Notes: generated by a model not told the origin, from the letters alone. 64,000 bases of DNA from Arcticibacter tournemirensis (GCF_006716645.1 NZ_VFPL01000001.1:2046001-2110000); one strand, 5' to 3'. Counted from the stretch's first letter, positions 1 through 6,729 are shown. Numbers and translations: made by a program.

Positions 1-1028
1 GGAAGCTCGCACACCTCGACGCGAAGTCCGGCAATAGTGAGGATATCTATAGCGCGCAGGTTTGCTTTCCATCCTGCTTCGTCGCCGTCGCACAGGAGGA
101 TTACCGACGAACACAGCCGTTTCAGCTTCTTAGCGTGACTTTCGGTGATCGCGGTACCGCAGGGCGCAACGGTATTCGTCATGCCTGCCTGATGGAGGGT
201 AATAACATCGTAGTAACCTTCGGTAATGATCGCGCAATTCTCTTTCCGGATGCTCTGTTTAGCCTGGTAAAGACCGTACAAAACCTCCTCCTTCCGGTAT
301 ATCATCGACGCTTTGCTGTTGATGTACTTCGGATTCATCTTATTGCCATCTTCCTGCTTCCGGCCTCCGAAACCTACAATCTGCCCGCGCTCGTTATGTA
401 TCGGAAACATGATCCTGTTCACAAACATGTCTGTAACCTGCTCCTCCTTCGTTTTGCACAACCCTAAGTCGTTCGCCATTTGATACAGTCCCGCAGCGAT
501 CATCTTCGAGGAAAGAAAAGACGCATTATCAGGGGCGAAACCCAGCTGAAACTCGACAATAGAATCCTTGCTCAGCATCCGTTTCTCCACCAATTCCTCA
601 ACCGCCCAATGAGAAGAGTCTGGATTATTCAGATGAAAGAGCAGCTGCTTCTGGTAGTGTGCCGCAGCGCCTCGGTTCATGTCGTAAAGACTAAGCTTTT
701 TCTCCTTAATCTCTTTGTCCTCTTCGTTCGCCTGAATCTCTTCCAGCGTCACATTAAACAAGTCGGCCAGCTTCCGTACAGTATCCGGATAGTCAAGATG
801 TTCCTTATCCATCACCAGCTTAATCGCATCCCCGCCAGCACCGCAGCCGAAGCACTTAAATATCTGCTTCACAGGATTTATGTGAAAGCTGGGCGTGTTC
901 TCTTCATGAAAAGGGCAGCAGGCCGTATAACCGGAGCCGCGTTTCTTAAGGTCGATATTAATATGATGAGCGACTTTCACAATGTCGATCACCTCCGAAA
1001 GTTCGTCGATTGATTTTTGAGCGATCAT
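1..1028 (-). CDS. dnaG-like: DnaG-type DNA primase, 3' part cut by window edge
   Basis: The minus-strand frame opens at 1028 and stays open for 342 codons to the left edge, so the C-terminus is missing. Residues 38-62 form a CHC2 zinc finger (C38, H41, C59, C62). An NRIMFPI primase-core motif lies near 204-210, and the TOPRIM signatures are E270 in ITEGYYD and D314/D316 in CDGDEAG. These are the hallmarks of bacterial/phage DnaG, which makes RNA primers for replication. The ATG overlaps the stop of the upstream gene as ATGA, so it is translationally coupled to a train of small phage-like genes. That context makes it an accessory (phage or plasmid) primase rather than the chromosomal housekeeping copy, which is inference. 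A fused helicase domain beyond the edge cannot be excluded. Confidence 0.93.
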   Translation of the reverse strand, partial: MIAQKSIDELSEVIDIVKVAHHINIDLKKRGSGYTACCPFHEENTPSFHINPVKQIFKCFGCGAGGDAIKLVMDKEHLDYPDTVRKLADLFNVTLEEIQANEEDKEIKEKKLSLYDMNRGAAAHYQKQLLFHLNNPDSSHWAVEELVEKRMLSKDSIVEFQLGFAPDNASFLSSKMIAAGLYQMANDLGLCKTKEEQVTDMFVNRIMFPIHNERGQIVGFGGRKQEDGNKMNPKYINSKASMIYRKEEVLYGLYQAKQSIRKENCAIITEGYYDVITLHQAGMTNTVAPCGTAITESHAKKLKRLCSSVILLCDGDEAGWKANLRAIDILTIAGLRVEVCEL

Positions 1029-1405
1029 AGTTCTACCTCCTCACTTTTTCTGTTAGTAGTTTTTTCAGGATACTTCGGATTGTGGATCAACCATATTTGC
1101 CCGTCGTAAATCTGGTAAGTGCATAAACAGTTGACACATTTTACTTTAGTAGATTCCTCCGGTTGCAACATGAATCCAGACAGCTGCCGATATTCTACAG
1201 TACAGTATATAGAAGTCCGAATCTCAGTACCACACTCTGCGCATATAAATTGGCAGTCTATGTTGGCATCGGAGAGGTTTGTCCGCTCGTGCTCAAAATC
1301 GACTAGTCCGTTAATCATCTGCTTTTCGTAAGCACGGTGTTTTTGTAGAAACTTGATTTGTTCATCATTGCCGAATTCAAGTTTTTTACCCTTCACTGTA
1401 TTCAT
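1025..1405 (-). CDS. Hypothetical protein with two CxxC zinc-ribbon-like pairs
   Basis: This 126-residue protein is not assignable to a named family. It has cysteine pairs C55/C58 and C90/C93 (plus C51, C68 and C95), spaced like a zinc ribbon that could bind nucleic acid or a protein partner. The N-terminal 50 residues are charged and probably helical. Its stop overlaps the primase start (ATGA) and its own start overlaps the stop of the next upstream gene by 4 bases. It therefore sits inside one tightly coupled minus-strand operon. Role in primer synthesis or in modifying host functions is unknown. Confidence 0.75.
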   Translation of the reverse strand: MNTVKGKKLEFGNDEQIKFLQKHRAYEKQMINGLVDFEHERTNLSDANIDCQFICAECGTEIRTSIYCTVEYRQLSGFMLQPEESTKVKCVNCLCTYQIYDGQIWLIHNPKYPEKTTNRKSEEVEL

Positions 1406-1770
1406 GCCGCAGCCTCCTCTCTCACTAATTGCATTTTAGCCTCATCGCGTTTCAGCTTTTTAATCAGTCCGGTTACGCGAGACTGATGCTCTGCGCTGAG
1501 CGTGAAGAATTCGTAAACCTGGTCTTTATTATGCTCGATTGCTTCCCTCACGAGTTCCTTTTGTTCAGGAGCCAGTCCAGCGGTTAAGGTGCGGTCGATG
1601 GCATTTCGAAGTTTAACGGCAGCTTTCGTTGCAGCGGAGCAGGCGTTCCGCTCGTAGTTCTTTCCCTGCTCGCCGAATATGGTACCGAGAGCCTCGGCGT
1701 ACTCGGCAAATGTGTCGGCGCTAAATAGTGTGCCGTACATCGTGTTCTTTTCAATTTCGTCTTTAGTCAT
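1402..1770 (-). CDS. Hypothetical helical protein of phage-like operon
   Basis: The product is 122 residues, soluble, Ala/Glu/Lys-rich and predicted mainly alpha-helical from its composition, with no cysteine pairs or membrane segments. I do not recognise the family. It overlaps both neighbours by a few bases (ATGA with the gene downstream at 1405, 8 bases with the gene starting at 1966), which supports it being genuinely translated. It probably belongs to the replication/early module that includes the primase. No enzymatic motif is visible. Confidence 0.7.
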   Translation of the reverse strand: MTKDEIEKNTMYGTLFSADTFAEYAEALGTIFGEQGKNYERNACSAATKAAVKLRNAIDRTLTAGLAPEQKELVREAIEHNKDQVYEFFTLSAEHQSRVTGLIKKLKRDEAKMQLVREEAAA

Positions 1771-1966
1771 GGCGATATGATTGTTCTGTTGTTACCTGCC
1801 CAACCGTTATATCTTCGATTCCTTTGTCCATTATAATATGCTTGCATGAGGATAGGCAGCATTCAACGTAAAGGATTCCGTTAGGGTACTGCTTTAGTAT
1901 TCCGGTTTGTTCGCTTTTGCAAACGGGGCATTTAATGCGGGGGTGAGGTCCGTTAAAGTGTTTCAT
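1763..1966 (-). CDS. Small zinc-ribbon protein
   Basis: The 67-residue protein has a CPVC motif (C13, C16) and a second cluster (C36, C37, C41) about 20 residues later, the typical layout of a small zinc ribbon of the kind found in Lar-like or restriction-alleviation phage proteins. The match to Lar is by cysteine layout and size only. It starts 2 bases after the stop of the gene ending at 1968 and overlaps the next gene by 8 bases, so it is part of the same operon. A DNA- or RNA-binding accessory role is plausible but unproven. Confidence 0.68.
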   Translation of the reverse strand: MKHFNGPHPRIKCPVCKSEQTGILKQYPNGILYVECCLSSCKHIIMDKGIEDITVGQVTTEQSYRHD

Positions 1967-1967
1967 G

Positions 1968-2156
1968 TTAGTTGCAGCAGAAGTAAATTATTGTTAGTAA
2001 GAAGAACATGCCAGTCATCCAGTACGAATGTAGAAGCCATGTTTCACCAGATGTCAAGTCGTCCTCATCTTTTATCAGAGGAGTAGTCGGCCTTTCGAGG
2101 TCCTCGTCTTTTACCGGCGTTCCGTCGTGATTCCAGTCGTTTTCGTTCCAAACCAT
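1968..2156 (-). CDS. Small protein with one C-terminal membrane segment
   Basis: This is a 62-residue protein. The N-terminal 40 residues are strongly acidic and polar (WNENDWNHDGT, KDEDLERP), and the last 18 are hydrophobic and aromatic, ending in CCN, consistent with a tail-anchored membrane helix. No family is recognised. The start codon shares one base with the stop of the DUF4406 gene (TAATG), which argues for translational coupling. Small tail-anchored proteins are common in phage early regions, but no function can be given. Confidence 0.6.
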   Translation of the reverse strand: MVWNENDWNHDGTPVKDEDLERPTTPLIKDEDDLTSGETWLLHSYWMTGMFFLLTIIYFCCN

Positions 2157-2491
2157 TACTTTTCGATTTTAGAGTTAAGTTCATTTATGAAAGCCTCGTA
2201 AAGCACGCAGCGAATTTGCAAAGCGCTTGCGATCGTAAATTCGAGCGTCGCGCCGATGCTGTCTTTGTAGTCGTCGAGCAGAATAACGACATCGCAATCC
2301 ATAAGCACTTTGATGCATTCGCGCATGCAGCCGATCCAGTCGTCCGGCTTCCGCCCGTGGCAGACCTCATGCGGGTTCTTCACGTAAAAGCCACGTGCGC
2401 GAAGCTCCCTGGTCGCCGCCTCAAACTTCGGCTTATTCAGGTCGGGGAGACCTGATACTTTTCCGGCGATGTAAAGAATCGGTTTGTCCAT
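2156..2491 (-). CDS. DUF4406 / nucleoside deoxyribosyltransferase-like protein
   Basis: The 111-residue protein opens with ILYIAGKVSGLPD and continues with DCDVVILLDDYKDSIGATLE and a hydrophobic ASALQIRCVLYE strand. This is the pattern of DUF4406, a Rossmann-like relative of nucleoside 2-deoxyribosyltransferases that is common in phages and mobile elements. The Glu in GATLEFTIA aligns with the position where the enzymatic relatives hold the catalytic glutamate. Its job in phage genomes is not established; nucleotide or ADP-ribose-like metabolism is a guess. It lies within the same minus-strand operon, 11 bases downstream of a small membrane protein gene. Confidence 0.8.
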   Translation of the reverse strand: MDKPILYIAGKVSGLPDLNKPKFEAATRELRARGFYVKNPHEVCHGRKPDDWIGCMRECIKVLMDCDVVILLDDYKDSIGATLEFTIASALQIRCVLYEAFINELNSKIEK

Positions 2492-2502
2492 AGTATTTTT
2501 AA

Positions 2503-2727
2503 TTAGTCGTTGGAGGTCGGTTTTGTGAAGAGACGAATTAACAGTATCATCAGGAGTATCCAGAACATATCCAGGTATTCAAGCTCCGGAAAGTGTAGCT
2601 TAGGGGCTACTTCATTGTAGATGATGTGAATAAAATAACAACCTCCTGATAATGAAATAACTGACAGAGCAAGTCCGCCTACCAGTGTAATTAATAAACC
2701 TATAAATGATGAGTTTTTGATTTTCAT
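2503..2727 (-). CDS. Small membrane protein, two transmembrane segments
   Basis: The 74-residue product has two hydrophobic helices, roughly residues 9-36 (IGLLITLVGGLALSV...) and 51-66 (LDMFWILLMILLIRLF), separated by a short loop containing Pro and acidic residues. No family is recognised. It is positioned between a stem-loop (2742-2759) upstream and the DUF4406 gene 11 bases downstream. A holin-like or superinfection-type role is possible for a two-helix phage protein of this size, but nothing in the sequence decides it. Confidence 0.55.
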   Translation of the reverse strand: MKIKNSSFIGLLITLVGGLALSVISLSGGCYFIHIIYNEVAPKLHFPELEYLDMFWILLMILLIRLFTKPTSND

Positions 2728-2741
2728 TGTTTTAGAATTAA

Positions 2742-2759
2742 GTGCCCCTGACGGGGCAC
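2742..2759. terminator. Perfect 7-bp stem-loop between operon genes
   Basis: GTGCCCC-TGAC-GGGGCAC is a perfect inverted repeat in the short gap between the genes starting at 2727 and ending at 2767. On the minus (transcribed) strand it is not followed by a clear T-run, so it may act as an mRNA-stabilising or partial-termination hairpin rather than a strong intrinsic terminator. Confidence 0.45.
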
Positions 2760-2766
2760 ATGGTTT

Positions 2767-3033
2767 TTACTTTATTTCAGGCCAATCCCAATACCTACCC
2801 AGCGGATTCCCTTCAGTATCCTTAGGCACTTGAGACTTGTGTTGTACCGAAAGGCGAAACACATTAGTACTGTCCGGATTCGCAGGGAAAACGGAAATGT
2901 TTGAAACCAAACCGCCCCAGTTCTGAACAATAATTGCAGGAACGACTGTAGCGTTGTTTGCAGAGCATGTAACATCATTGACGGGAAAGTAATGGACTAT
3001 TCGTCCGACGGAAGGAATCTTTATATCATCCAT
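2767..3033 (-). CDS. Conserved phage-type hypothetical protein
   Basis: From the ATG at 3033 this gives 88 residues beginning MDDIKIPSVGRIVHYFP. The pattern 'IPSVGRIVHY...VPAIIVQNWG...NISVFP...W.WPE' resembles a small family seen repeatedly in phages of many hosts, of unknown function. The frame extends upstream to 3135, but the extra 34 residues lack family character, and the 3033 ATG is preceded by an A-rich leader typical of Bacteroidota, so I prefer the shorter form. It lies at the promoter-distal side of the tRNA-like gene at 3195-3402. Confidence 0.6.
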   Translation of the reverse strand: MDDIKIPSVGRIVHYFPVNDVTCSANNATVVPAIIVQNWGGLVSNISVFPANPDSTNVFRLSVQHKSQVPKDTEGNPLGRYWDWPEIK

Positions 3034-3194
3034 AATTTTAAAGTGTTTTATATCTCGAACTATTTCGATTCGGTAAAAAATGCCCGTACTTTCCGGGCTG
3101 TCACCTTCGGCGCTGGTCACGCGAGTCGTGTACATTCGGCCTCATCTACGTTTCGGCCTTGATCATCATTTGCAATTAGCTCTGCTCGATGTTG

Positions 3195-3402
3195 TGGCAG
3201 GTGCCGGATTCGAACCGGCTCGATGGTCCATCACTGAATGAGTTTATCCTCGGCTTCTGAGGCTCTGGTATCTCTACCAGAAGTTTTGACGGATAACAGG
3301 GCCGCACAGCGATCATACTAACTATATGTACCGTGCCCATCAGCCCCACACTATCCCAATTCAGAATTACTCTGCTGCGTCTACCAATTCCGCCAACCTG
3401 CC
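3195..3402 (-). tRNA. tRNA-Leu-like gene carrying an internal insertion (about 125 nt)
   Basis: Read on the minus strand, the 5' end GGCAGGT (3402-3396) pairs perfectly with ACCTGCC (3202-3196). A Leu/Ser-type D-arm, GCGGAATTGGTAGACGC, follows the TG linker. A canonical T-arm (GCCGG, loop TTCGAAT, CCGGC) precedes the acceptor 3' strand, with discriminator A and no encoded CCA. The whole unit is about 208 nt instead of the roughly 85 expected for a class II tRNA. The excess lies between the D-arm and the T-arm, where no ordinary 5-bp/7-nt anticodon arm can be drawn. CAGAG-TAA-TTCTG gives only a 3-nt loop, while CTGAAT can pair with a distant ATTCAG. The sequence may be a tRNA with an intron, a decayed tRNA or a tRNA-mimic. 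I am confident of the tRNA-like ends but not of function. Confidence 0.55.
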
Positions 3403-3574
3403 ATTTTTAAAAATCAGCCCGCCACGCTCCCTGCGGACTGATTCGAGTAATAAAAAGAACGACGATTAGAGCCCGTCGGCTTGCCCTTAAATTCCCCGGC
3501 ACCGGTACCGGGTTCCCTTTTCCAAACTCCAGCGCTCCCCAGCGCTGCTATGTTAATCTTGCCGGTGAAAGTCT
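3403..3574. other. Non-coding stretch with GC-rich hairpins
   Basis: No convincing gene is seen. It holds CAGCGCT-CCCC-AGCGCTG (3530-3547), a perfect 7-bp stem with a 4-nt loop just downstream of the stop of the next minus-strand gene, and a GC-rich partial dyad around CCCGG...CCGGG (about 3494-3512). Together with the tRNA-like gene these form a structured non-coding island inside an otherwise tightly packed operon. Confidence 0.4.
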
Positions 3575-3808
3575 TTATGTTAGTTGTGGCAGAATGTCGT
3601 CAATGTCGAGCTCATCGTATTCCGCTTCGAGCATTTCGTTAATAGCCTCCTTTTCGAGCTTTAGGTGAAGTACCTTTTTGTTGATCGCGACCATCCAACC
3701 CCAAAAATTGGAATAGCTCTGTTGCATAATAGCCATCAGGCTGATTTCCCTGTCGATCCGCGCTATATCAGCGAGCATTTCGTCTACCACTTCCTCGTTA
3801 ATGTTCAT
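3575..3808 (-). CDS. Hypothetical small acidic helical protein
   Basis: The start is taken at 3808 (MNINEEVVDEML..., 77 residues), because this ATG overlaps the stop of the upstream gene as ATGA; the longer frame to 3853 is just read-through of the overlap. The protein is acidic at both ends, with heptad-like leucine/isoleucine spacing (EKEAINEMLEAEYDELDIDDIL), suggesting a helical dimer. No family is recognised. It is coupled to the 124-residue gene upstream. Confidence 0.6.
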   Translation of the reverse strand: MNINEEVVDEMLADIARIDREISLMAIMQQSYSNFWGWMVAINKKVLHLKLEKEAINEMLEAEYDELDIDDILPQLT

Positions 3809-4179
3809 GACTGAGCCCTCCATCCGATAGCTTCGCGACATGCAGACATACAAGCGTCGATTTTCTGATTAAAGTTGTTGAAGGCCTCCGCTGAAGTGCG
3901 TGGCGCGATGCTTTTAAAGAAGTTCTCGGTTTTGAGACACGTTTTCAGCTTTTCGCGCCAGTTCAGTTCAGCGCATGCGATAGCCAGTTCAGCCCTGATG
4001 ATCTCAATGTGTGTGAGCTTTTCATCAATGTTCTTAGCGTACTCGCGAAAAGATGTGTAACGCTGGTGCCTTTCTTCACAGATAGTGCGAAGCAAAGCCA
4101 CAAATTGCATCGGAGTAATGGTTTTTGACGCAGCCGGTAAAACATTTACCGCATCTGGTCGTTTAGCTTCTTGAATCAT
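3805..4179 (-). CDS. Hypothetical helical protein
   Basis: This 124-residue protein is soluble and predicted mostly helical, with Cys residues scattered (no CxxC). It has phage-operon character, and I do not recognise it. It is the first gene after the stem-loop that follows the LuxR-type regulator and couples by ATGA to the next gene. It could form a complex with that small downstream protein, which is inference from coupling only. Confidence 0.6.
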   Translation of the reverse strand: MIQEAKRPDAVNVLPAASKTITPMQFVALLRTICEERHQRYTSFREYAKNIDEKLTHIEIIRAELAIACAELNWREKLKTCLKTENFFKSIAPRTSAEAFNNFNQKIDACMSACREAIGWRAQS

Positions 4180-4204
4180 TAACTATCAAAATTTATTTTT
4201 GAGG

Positions 4205-4232
4205 GGCCTCTATTTGCCGTAGGGGCCTTTTT
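4205..4232 (+). terminator. Stem-loop with T-run between regulator and downstream genes
   Basis: GGCCTCTA (4205-4212) and TAGGGGCC (4220-4227) can pair with one wobble, and TTTTT follows on the plus strand. The flanking genes run on the minus strand, where the hairpin lacks a T-run, so it may mainly block antisense transcription entering the regulator gene or act as an mRNA hairpin. Confidence 0.4.
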
Positions 4233-4234
4233 AT

Positions 4235-4822
4235 TTATGCGCTTTTTAGGTCAACCATATTCAGTTTATAAGCAAGAATGCCAATAGACGTTTTCCGCTC
4301 AATGCCTGCCTTACGTGAAATTTTATCCTTATGATTCCGCAGGGTTTGTTGGCTTATTGAAAGCTTACTGCATATTTCCTTATCCAGCAATCCGAGGCCT
4401 ATTTCCTTCAAAACCTGCATTTCACGTCGGGTAAGACGTCCGTAAGGCAAACGGATTCGGTCTGACAGGAGTTCCTTTAATGGCGTCAGAAGTTCTTTGC
4501 CTGAAATCACATACTCCGGAGCTTGAATAAATCCATTTTCGTCGATATCTGCGGCGTTATCGAATGCTCCGTAGCGTAGAGCTATATAATAGCGGATTTG
4601 TTCCATTTCGTCAATTATGCCCCATTGAACCAGTGCATTGACAGCGTCCTTATTTCTACGCATGTCTTTTTTAACGATAGACAAGATCCACGATGGAAAC
4701 TCATTAAAACTATAAACCATACCCATGCATAAGCATTTAACCTCTTCGTCGTCAATAAAAAACTCGACGGCTTTCGTTACCAGGGCAGCAGGAATAGAAT
4801 GGTTTATGTGAATGAGCTTCAT
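4235..4822 (-). CDS. LuxR-family (GerE HTH) transcriptional regulator
   Basis: The 195-residue protein has a clear C-terminal LuxR/GerE helix-turn-helix (about residues 130-190) with the signature LTRREMQVLKEIGLGLLDKEI, followed by LSISQQTLRNHKDKISRKAG. The N-terminal 120 residues match no sensor domain I know and carry no REC phosphoacceptor motif. It is the second gene leftward from the divergent switch region and overlaps the stop-start of the 75-residue gene upstream (ATGA). It probably controls the downstream phage/plasmid-like operon. A LuxR regulator in this early position is less usual than a Xre- or cII-type protein. Confidence 0.8.
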   Translation of the reverse strand: MKLIHINHSIPAALVTKAVEFFIDDEEVKCLCMGMVYSFNEFPSWILSIVKKDMRRNKDAVNALVQWGIIDEMEQIRYYIALRYGAFDNAADIDENGFIQAPEYVISGKELLTPLKELLSDRIRLPYGRLTRREMQVLKEIGLGLLDKEICSKLSISQQTLRNHKDKISRKAGIERKTSIGILAYKLNMVDLKSA

Positions 4823-5046
4823 GCCAGAACCTCCTTCGCTTTATTCTTCAGCGCTTCATCGGCTTCCTTTTCTTCCTGTATTATTTCGAGTGCTACAAAG
4901 AAGATATCGCGTTTATAGCGCTTTGGATCGTTAAATGCTTTTTTTACTGATTCTGCTGAAACATTGCCTAATCGCTCTGAAATTTTTTGATAACCGCCTT
5001 CTGGCAGTTGCTTTTTTAGGGCGGTGAGTTCTCTTTTACTTAGCAT
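4819..5046 (-). CDS. Small Cro/Xre-like DNA-binding protein
   Basis: The 75-residue protein reads ELTALKKQLPEGGYQKISERLG, then VSAESVKKAFNDPKRYK and a charged C-terminal helix. This is the layout of the small helix-turn-helix proteins that open leftward operons in Bacteroidota prophages. It is the first gene of the minus-strand operon, directly facing the divergent repressor-like gene at 5219. It likely acts as the Cro-like arm of the switch. The HTH assignment is by pattern, with moderate certainty. Confidence 0.62.
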   Translation of the reverse strand: MLSKRELTALKKQLPEGGYQKISERLGNVSAESVKKAFNDPKRYKRDIFFVALEIIQEEKEADEALKNKAKEVLA

Positions 5047-5218
5047 GACACATTAATGTGATTTGATTAGTCCCGAATTTGTCCTTTTTTTGTCCCGTCG
5101 TTTTCTTAAACAATTATAGATGTTATTATCTATTAATACAAATAAACGACTATGTTTATCTTAATATTCGACGTAATGCTCTCATTATCAATAGAAAAAA
5201 ATTCCGGTTTTTTGTGAA
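5047..5218. promoter_or_regulatory. Divergent control region with operator-like repeats
   Basis: This 172-bp gap separates the leftward operon (start 5046) from the rightward HTH gene (start 5219). It contains a perfect dyad ATAGAT-GTTATT-ATCTAT at 5116-5133, direct copies of TTTGTCC in the run GAATTTGTCCTTTTTTTGTCC, and GTCCCG twice. Both promoters must lie here. The dyad is the best candidate for a repressor operator. Confidence 0.55.
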
Positions 5219-5602
5219 ATGGATTATGTAATTGGGGACGCAATTAGAAGAAAGATTGAAGAAAAGGGGATGACCTTTGTTGCTTTTGCTGATAAGTTCG
5301 GTATTACCGACCGGAATTTGCAGTACTTTTTCAAGCGTAACGACATCTCGCTTCAGCAAATAACACGCGCATCGGAAATACTTGACTACGATTTTGTTAA
5401 GGAATATTTAGCTGCGCTAAAGGAAGACGGAAAAGGCAGGTGGATAGCAGAAGAACCAGCTCCGGAATACGCAAGCAAACAGAAGGGGATCACCACATCA
5501 TTTACCATAGTCGGCAATCAGGATGATTATTACAAAAATTTTCCAGATCTCCTGAGAACTCTCATTTCTGAAGCATCTAAACTAGGATTTTCAATAGCAT
5601 AA
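5219..5602 (+). CDS. HTH repressor-like protein of phage switch
   Basis: The 127-residue protein has residues 1-60 with a helix-turn-helix of Xre/CI type (GDAIRRKIEEKGMTFVAFADKFGI, recognition segment TDRNLQYFFKRNDISLQQITRASE, written here in pieces). The C-terminal half has a different, partly beta-like composition (TTSFTIVGNQDDYYKNFPDLL) and no LexA-type Ser-Lys protease dyad that I can see. It is transcribed divergently from the Cro-like gene, so it is the likely maintenance repressor. The gene at 5605 follows with a 2-base gap and is probably co-expressed. Confidence 0.7.
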   Translation: MDYVIGDAIRRKIEEKGMTFVAFADKFGITDRNLQYFFKRNDISLQQITRASEILDYDFVKEYLAALKEDGKGRWIAEEPAPEYASKQKGITTSFTIVGNQDDYYKNFPDLLRTLISEASKLGFSIA

Positions 5603-5604
5603 GT

Positions 5605-5817
5605 ATGGCAAAGAGAAAAGTAACAGGTTTCGAATCATATTGGCTGGTAGAGTTCATGAAAATGAAAGCAACGGTGGAAGTTATTAAGGAACATCAGGCG
5701 ATAATTTTATCGAGAATAGATGGATCAAGCAAGGAAGCTACTTTAATTGAGATGGACAGAAGAATAACTGAGTTGCTGGATATTGATATAGATTCAGCGC
5801 CAGATGAACTCGACTAA
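5605..5817 (+). CDS. Small hypothetical partner of the repressor
   Basis: The 70-residue protein is charged and helical with a heptad-like C-terminus (ATLIEMDRRITELLDIDID). It begins 2 bases after the repressor-like gene and is followed by a good intrinsic terminator at 5916-5965, so the two form a bicistronic unit. The family is not recognised. A modulator or antirepressor role is conceivable from position only. Confidence 0.55.
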   Translation: MAKRKVTGFESYWLVEFMKMKATVEVIKEHQAIILSRIDGSSKEATLIEMDRRITELLDIDIDSAPDELD

Positions 5818-5915
5818 CACATGAACAAATGTTTAAGCCAGCGTTTCAACATTTTTATATAAAGTATTATAAATCAGATAAATAAAGACTATGGGATACT
5901 CCGGCCCTGGGTACG

Positions 5916-5965
5916 AAAACCGGGAAGATAGTTTAAAAACTTCTTCCCGGTTTTTCTTTTTAAGA
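5916..5965 (+). terminator. Intrinsic terminator of the rightward switch unit
   Basis: AAAACCGGGAAGA (5916-5928) and TCTTCCCGGTTTT (5942-5954) form a 13-bp stem with a 13-nt A/T-rich loop, followed by TCTTTTT. It ends the repressor-like operon and also separates it from the convergent HigBA pair. Confidence 0.85.
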
Positions 5966-6029
5966 CTTTTTGATCTAATCCTGATTAAAGTGGATCAACC
6001 CATTAAAGCTCAAGTCGAGCTTGAGCTGT

Positions 6030-6383
6030 CTAGATCTGCATAAATAACTCTGCCGGTAGATTAAAGTACTCCCGCAGTTTTCTCGCCGTAGTTAAAGTGA
6101 GCTCCCTTCGGCCTGACAGAACGGACGATACATGCCCTTTACTTCCTATGATCGGTTCCAGATCTTTGGCCTTCATACCTCGTTCCTCCATCTTCAGCTT
6201 TATAGCGTCAATAGGATTGATAGTTGGTATGTGTATATGCCGATCTTCATAATCTTTAATCAGAACTAAGAGTAAAGCTAATTCATCAGATTCAGGTGAA
6301 CCTTCTTCAGCATGAAAGATTTCCATTGTCCGTCTAACTGCTATTTGGTATTGTTCTTCTGTATTTAATACTTTCCAGTTCAT
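6030..6383 (-). CDS. higA: HigA-type antitoxin (Xre HTH)
   Basis: This is a 117-residue protein. Residues 55-110 are an Xre helix-turn-helix (LKMEERGMKAKDLEPIIG, then VSSVLSGRRELTLTTARKLREYF and a terminal NLPAELFMQI), and the N-terminal half provides a neutralising/dimerisation region. It lies 4 bases downstream of the toxin gene, the toxin-first order typical of hig loci. The antitoxin binds the toxin and represses the shared promoter, probably at the perfect palindrome at 6730-6746. The pair may stabilise the neighbouring mobile region. Identification as HigA rests on HTH type, size and neighbour. Confidence 0.85.
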   Translation of the reverse strand: MNWKVLNTEEQYQIAVRRTMEIFHAEEGSPESDELALLLVLIKDYEDRHIHIPTINPIDAIKLKMEERGMKAKDLEPIIGSKGHVSSVLSGRRELTLTTARKLREYFNLPAELFMQI

Positions 6384-6387
6384 CTCT

Positions 6388-6720
6388 CTATGCTTTGTAT
6401 GTCAATATTTTCGTATCAAAAGACACAGTTTCTACATTTATTCGATCATATTCCCTGTGCGTACCGAACCAAATCACATAGGCGGCGTGCTGATTGAAAT
6501 TAACCGATACTATTAGCCGATTATCGTTTCCTTTAATATTGAATATAACCCGGTTGCTGCCAACTATACTCGCATTGCCGTACACCGCTTTCAATTCGTT
6601 GAAGCTATCGAAATTCTGCTTCAGGAACTCATTATACCAAACTAATAATGCATTCTTTGCTGATGGATACTTGTCTGCATAATATAATATCGCCCGTCGT
6701 ACGATGATATTCATATACAA
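6388..6720 (-). CDS. higB: HigB-type mRNA-interferase toxin
   Basis: The 110-residue protein has the HigB_toxin layout: an N-terminal helix pair (RAILYYADKYPSAKNALLVWYNEF), a central beta segment with NRVIFNIKGNDNRLIVSVNFN, and a C-terminal AYVIWFGTHREYDRI strand. Conserved basic/aromatic residues (R near 62, H near 93, Y near 97) fit ribosome-dependent mRNA cleavage known for the RelE/HigB superfamily. M3 (6714) is an alternative start. It is the first gene of a two-gene operon with higA, and its start is 10 bases from the palindromic operator. Confidence 0.85.
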   Translation of the reverse strand: MYMNIIVRRAILYYADKYPSAKNALLVWYNEFLKQNFDSFNELKAVYGNASIVGSNRVIFNIKGNDNRLIVSVNFNQHAAYVIWFGTHREYDRINVETVSFDTKILTYKA

Positions 6721-6729
6721 AGATATAGA

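Noticed and set aside
135-1013. Plus-strand frames opposite the primase
   Set aside because: The minus strand encodes a continuous primase with zinc-finger and TOPRIM motifs, so these are antisense shadows.
3195-3402. tmRNA (ssrA) as explanation of the tRNA-like ends
   Set aside because: The acceptor stem has no G-U pair, a true D-stem is present, the unit is shorter than usual tmRNA and no tag reading frame ending in Ala-Ala-stop is visible.
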